The notes under the pieces are model-generated. The model ran no database searches and had not been told where the DNA came from. It saw nothing but the letters and a program-made list of their open reading frames with translations. Positions 61,912 through 64,000 of a DNA stretch of 64,000 nucleotides are shown here, piece after piece. A program made the translations under genes and the position numbers. The DNA is from Litoditis marina (taxonomy: Eukaryota > Nematoda > Chromadorea > Rhabditida > Rhabditidae): contig OZ038435.1 of NCBI GenBank assembly GCA_964036275.1, positions 24,027,581 through 24,091,580 of the forward strand, written 5' to 3'. Numbering within the stretch: the first letter of the stretch is position 1; the number at the start of each line of letters is the position of its first letter.

Positions 61912-63115
61912 CACGGTGGGTAGATGCGGAACAAAAAAACGAACGGCCACCTAATTGAAATTTGAACCGCGCCTCTAGTCAATCTTCAAGAAAGAACAAA
62001 TAATGCTAATTGTTTCAGGGTATAGCCGAAACGAACTAAGTTCATTTTTTCCCCAACATCAGACCAGGGTTTGTACGGGGTTAGTGTTTAGAAAACTCCG
62101 ACCTAAGCGATTTCAAAATCAGATTTGTTCTGTTGTATTTGTAGCTTGTAGTTTCAACAGTTCAACACCGTATTCTAGCTGGAGGGTTTAATGAATGGAT
62201 AATACAAGAATATGTTTATAAAAAGAAAATACAATCTTTATTATCACAAACTTCTTTACCCGTTTACGAAATTACACATTGAAACTATTGAGATTGTAAA
62301 AATATCATCGACGAGACATCCAAGCCTTTTCATAAACACACACCACTTACATTGCGATGGTAATGGGGACATTTCCAGTCTGAAAAATGAAGTTTTGTCT
62401 ATTAAAAAAATTTCGTTTCTCATATGAGGTCGATATGGAAACAATTATAAAAGTAGAACTCTTTTCTGTGGGAGGAAAATGTGAATTTGACAACACAACT
62501 GTTCTGTTCAAGCAGAAAAACATTTGGGTCCTATGTGGTCACCCAATCAAAAATGTATGCTTCTGATCCTTTGTCACCTATAGTTACTCTCTAGTTACTA
62601 TCCGGTCAATGCTCATTGAACAGAACATCTCCTAGAACGTGAAAAATGTATGATATCTCAATTTGCTTGTTCCTGCTTCTGATGGCATTGCTTCAAGGCT
62701 CAAGAATAGAGCTAGAGATTTATATAACCGGTCAACTTTTCGTTTTTCAATTATTATTTTGCAGAACTTTCGAATCACTTGTTCATATTTACCCTTTTGA
62801 ACCTAAACGGGAATCTTTGTGATTTCATCAACATTATTCTAAAAAGTAGTACTATGATCCTCGTGTATTTCGGCGGATTCACAATCTTCGCTGTGTGTGT
62901 AAATCAAACTACAAACTATATTCTAACTCTCCATGTTCTACTGTCGATGAATCTCTCATCATCTCGTGTTCCGTTTGAAGAAGGACGATTATGTGCTCCA
63001 ATCCCAACGCTTCAGTCCTTTAAACTGCAATACATTTCAATTTCAGTTTAAAGGACCGTTGACACGGGATTGGTCCACATAATCATCCTGCTTTAACAAA
63101 TATATTTCAACTCAC
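61912..63115. other. Upstream of channel B and downstream of the Cys-rich gene
   Basis: This stretch should hold the channel B promoter and the last exons or 3' UTR of the Cys-rich gene. An imperfect inverted repeat at 62975-63100 (GGACGATTATGTG / CACATAATCATCC, CAGTCCTTTAAACTG / CAGTTTAAAGGACC) is the clearest structure. One CAAACTACAA motif lies at 62906. I could not place further exons. Confidence 0.5.
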
Positions 63116-64000
63116 AGCACATTCTTCTGAACTGCACATGGCCGGTGCGACAGGCGCATATTCCCTTGACACAGACAGCCTGACCGCGGCAGTCGCTGGT
63201 CGAGGTACAGCCGGTATCTCCCGGGTACAGGACTGCAACTTGGAGAAAAATGATACGAAATCGTAGTAATAAAAAGACATGTCAATAACATCCTGTTGAG
63301 GGAGATGCCTCGAAATAATGCACTGTAAAACCACAACTATGGGAGTAGTTACAACTACAAGTTATGTAGACTTTCCTATGACATTTGTTAAACATTACAT
63401 TGTTACAGAGCTTGAATTGCATTTGTTATTCCTGGAAAAGGCTCAGGGGAGGGCAAAGTACAGCACATTTTGATTTGGTCGATGTGTTTGTAGTAGATCA
63501 TTGTATTCAGGGATTCCCGCTGAGTATGCAGATCAAATTGGAAACTTAGTCAATCCCTTTAGCTTACTCTTATTCCGACATCCTGTTCCCTCGCAAACGG
63601 CTTGGGCTACGTCTTCAGTCTTGTCTCCGAGGGCCGGATACATCGAAAGAGCTCGACCTGAAGATAGACGTGAAGTTGAAGAATGATACAAGAATGAAAT
63701 AGAACGTACACTTTCTCATTTTGGTAAGAGTACAATAGGGCCAATAGAGCCAACGGCAACGTAATTCACATGAAAAGTTATTTTATATTTTGTTTCATGA
63801 TTATTTTCGAGAAGTTTGACTGCAGTTGGGTAAATCCCAGAACAAGAATTAGATAAATGTAAAGGAGTTTGAAATAATGGCGCATAAAGTTCACCTTTCG
63901 CACAGCATATCTCGACCATGAGAACTGAACTGAACAGACAGCTCTGGCCTGGCTGACAGCCTCGTTTCGCAGAACATTGAATGGGGTCACCTGATCGAGC
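63116..64000 (-). CDS. Secreted Cys-rich protein, EB-like and lustrin-like modules (partial)
   Basis: Three exons can be read on the minus strand: 63990-63895, 63657-63568 and 63232-63116, with agreeing phases. The first gives a compact module, CSAKRGCQPGQSC then ICC, like the lustrin-type Cys-rich repeats of nematode secreted proteins. The third gives GCTSTSDCRGQAVCVKGICA followed by CRTGHVQFRRMC, the spacing of an EB (EGF-like) module. The 5' end lies beyond the window and the 3' end was not found. It is probably extracellular (cuticle, eggshell or matrix). The function is unknown; the call rests on cysteine pattern only. Confidence 0.65.

Overview
The window is nuclear DNA from a eukaryote, most likely an intron-rich nematode. 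The evidence is small exons (30 to 280 bases) joined at acceptors of the TTTCAG type, a str/srd-type serpentine chemoreceptor, a tyrosine phosphatase with the WPDRGVP and HCSAGIGRTG signatures common in nematodes, a divergent Cys-loop channel pair, and a secreted Cys-rich protein with an EB-like module. About 70 exons in one Furry gene points to a lineage with very dense introns, such as diplogastrids. The species is inference only.

Layout. (1) 1-2060: CT-rich DNA, one orphan exon and short inverted-repeat elements. (2) 2062-5372, plus strand: a protein tyrosine phosphatase whose introns carry long GA and CT tracts. (3) 5655-9142, minus strand: a seven-helix chemoreceptor in about six exons. 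(4) 9143-10840: intergenic, with a 90-bp tandem duplication. (5) 10899-41192, minus strand: a Furry/SAX-2 orthologue reconstructed here as about 70 exons and about 2,750 residues, with several mobile-element remnants in its introns and one partly duplicated exon. (6) 41235-44512: intergenic, GC-rich palindromes and inverted-repeat elements. (7) 44513-50969 (plus) and 51566-61911 (minus): two tail-to-tail paralogues of a Cys-loop ligand-gated channel subunit. Each has 13 exons with the same intron positions (408 and 407 residues), and two membrane exons are almost identical in DNA. (8) 63116-64000, minus strand: part of a secreted Cys-rich protein gene.

There is no operon in the bacterial sense and no obvious shared pathway. 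The chemoreceptor and the channel pair are likely sensory or neuronal membrane proteins. Furry/SAX-2 shapes neurites and cell polarity through NDR kinase. The phosphatase is predicted to be catalytically active. Most of the remaining DNA is repeats: at least eight families of short inverted-repeat elements, a 3 x 167-bp satellite-like array, G-run arrays, a 530-bp fold-back element and a short motif (core TGTAGTTTGATC) dispersed through the window.

Exon boundaries were read by eye from splice consensus, reading phase and protein-family similarity, and may be off by a base or two. No homology search was run.
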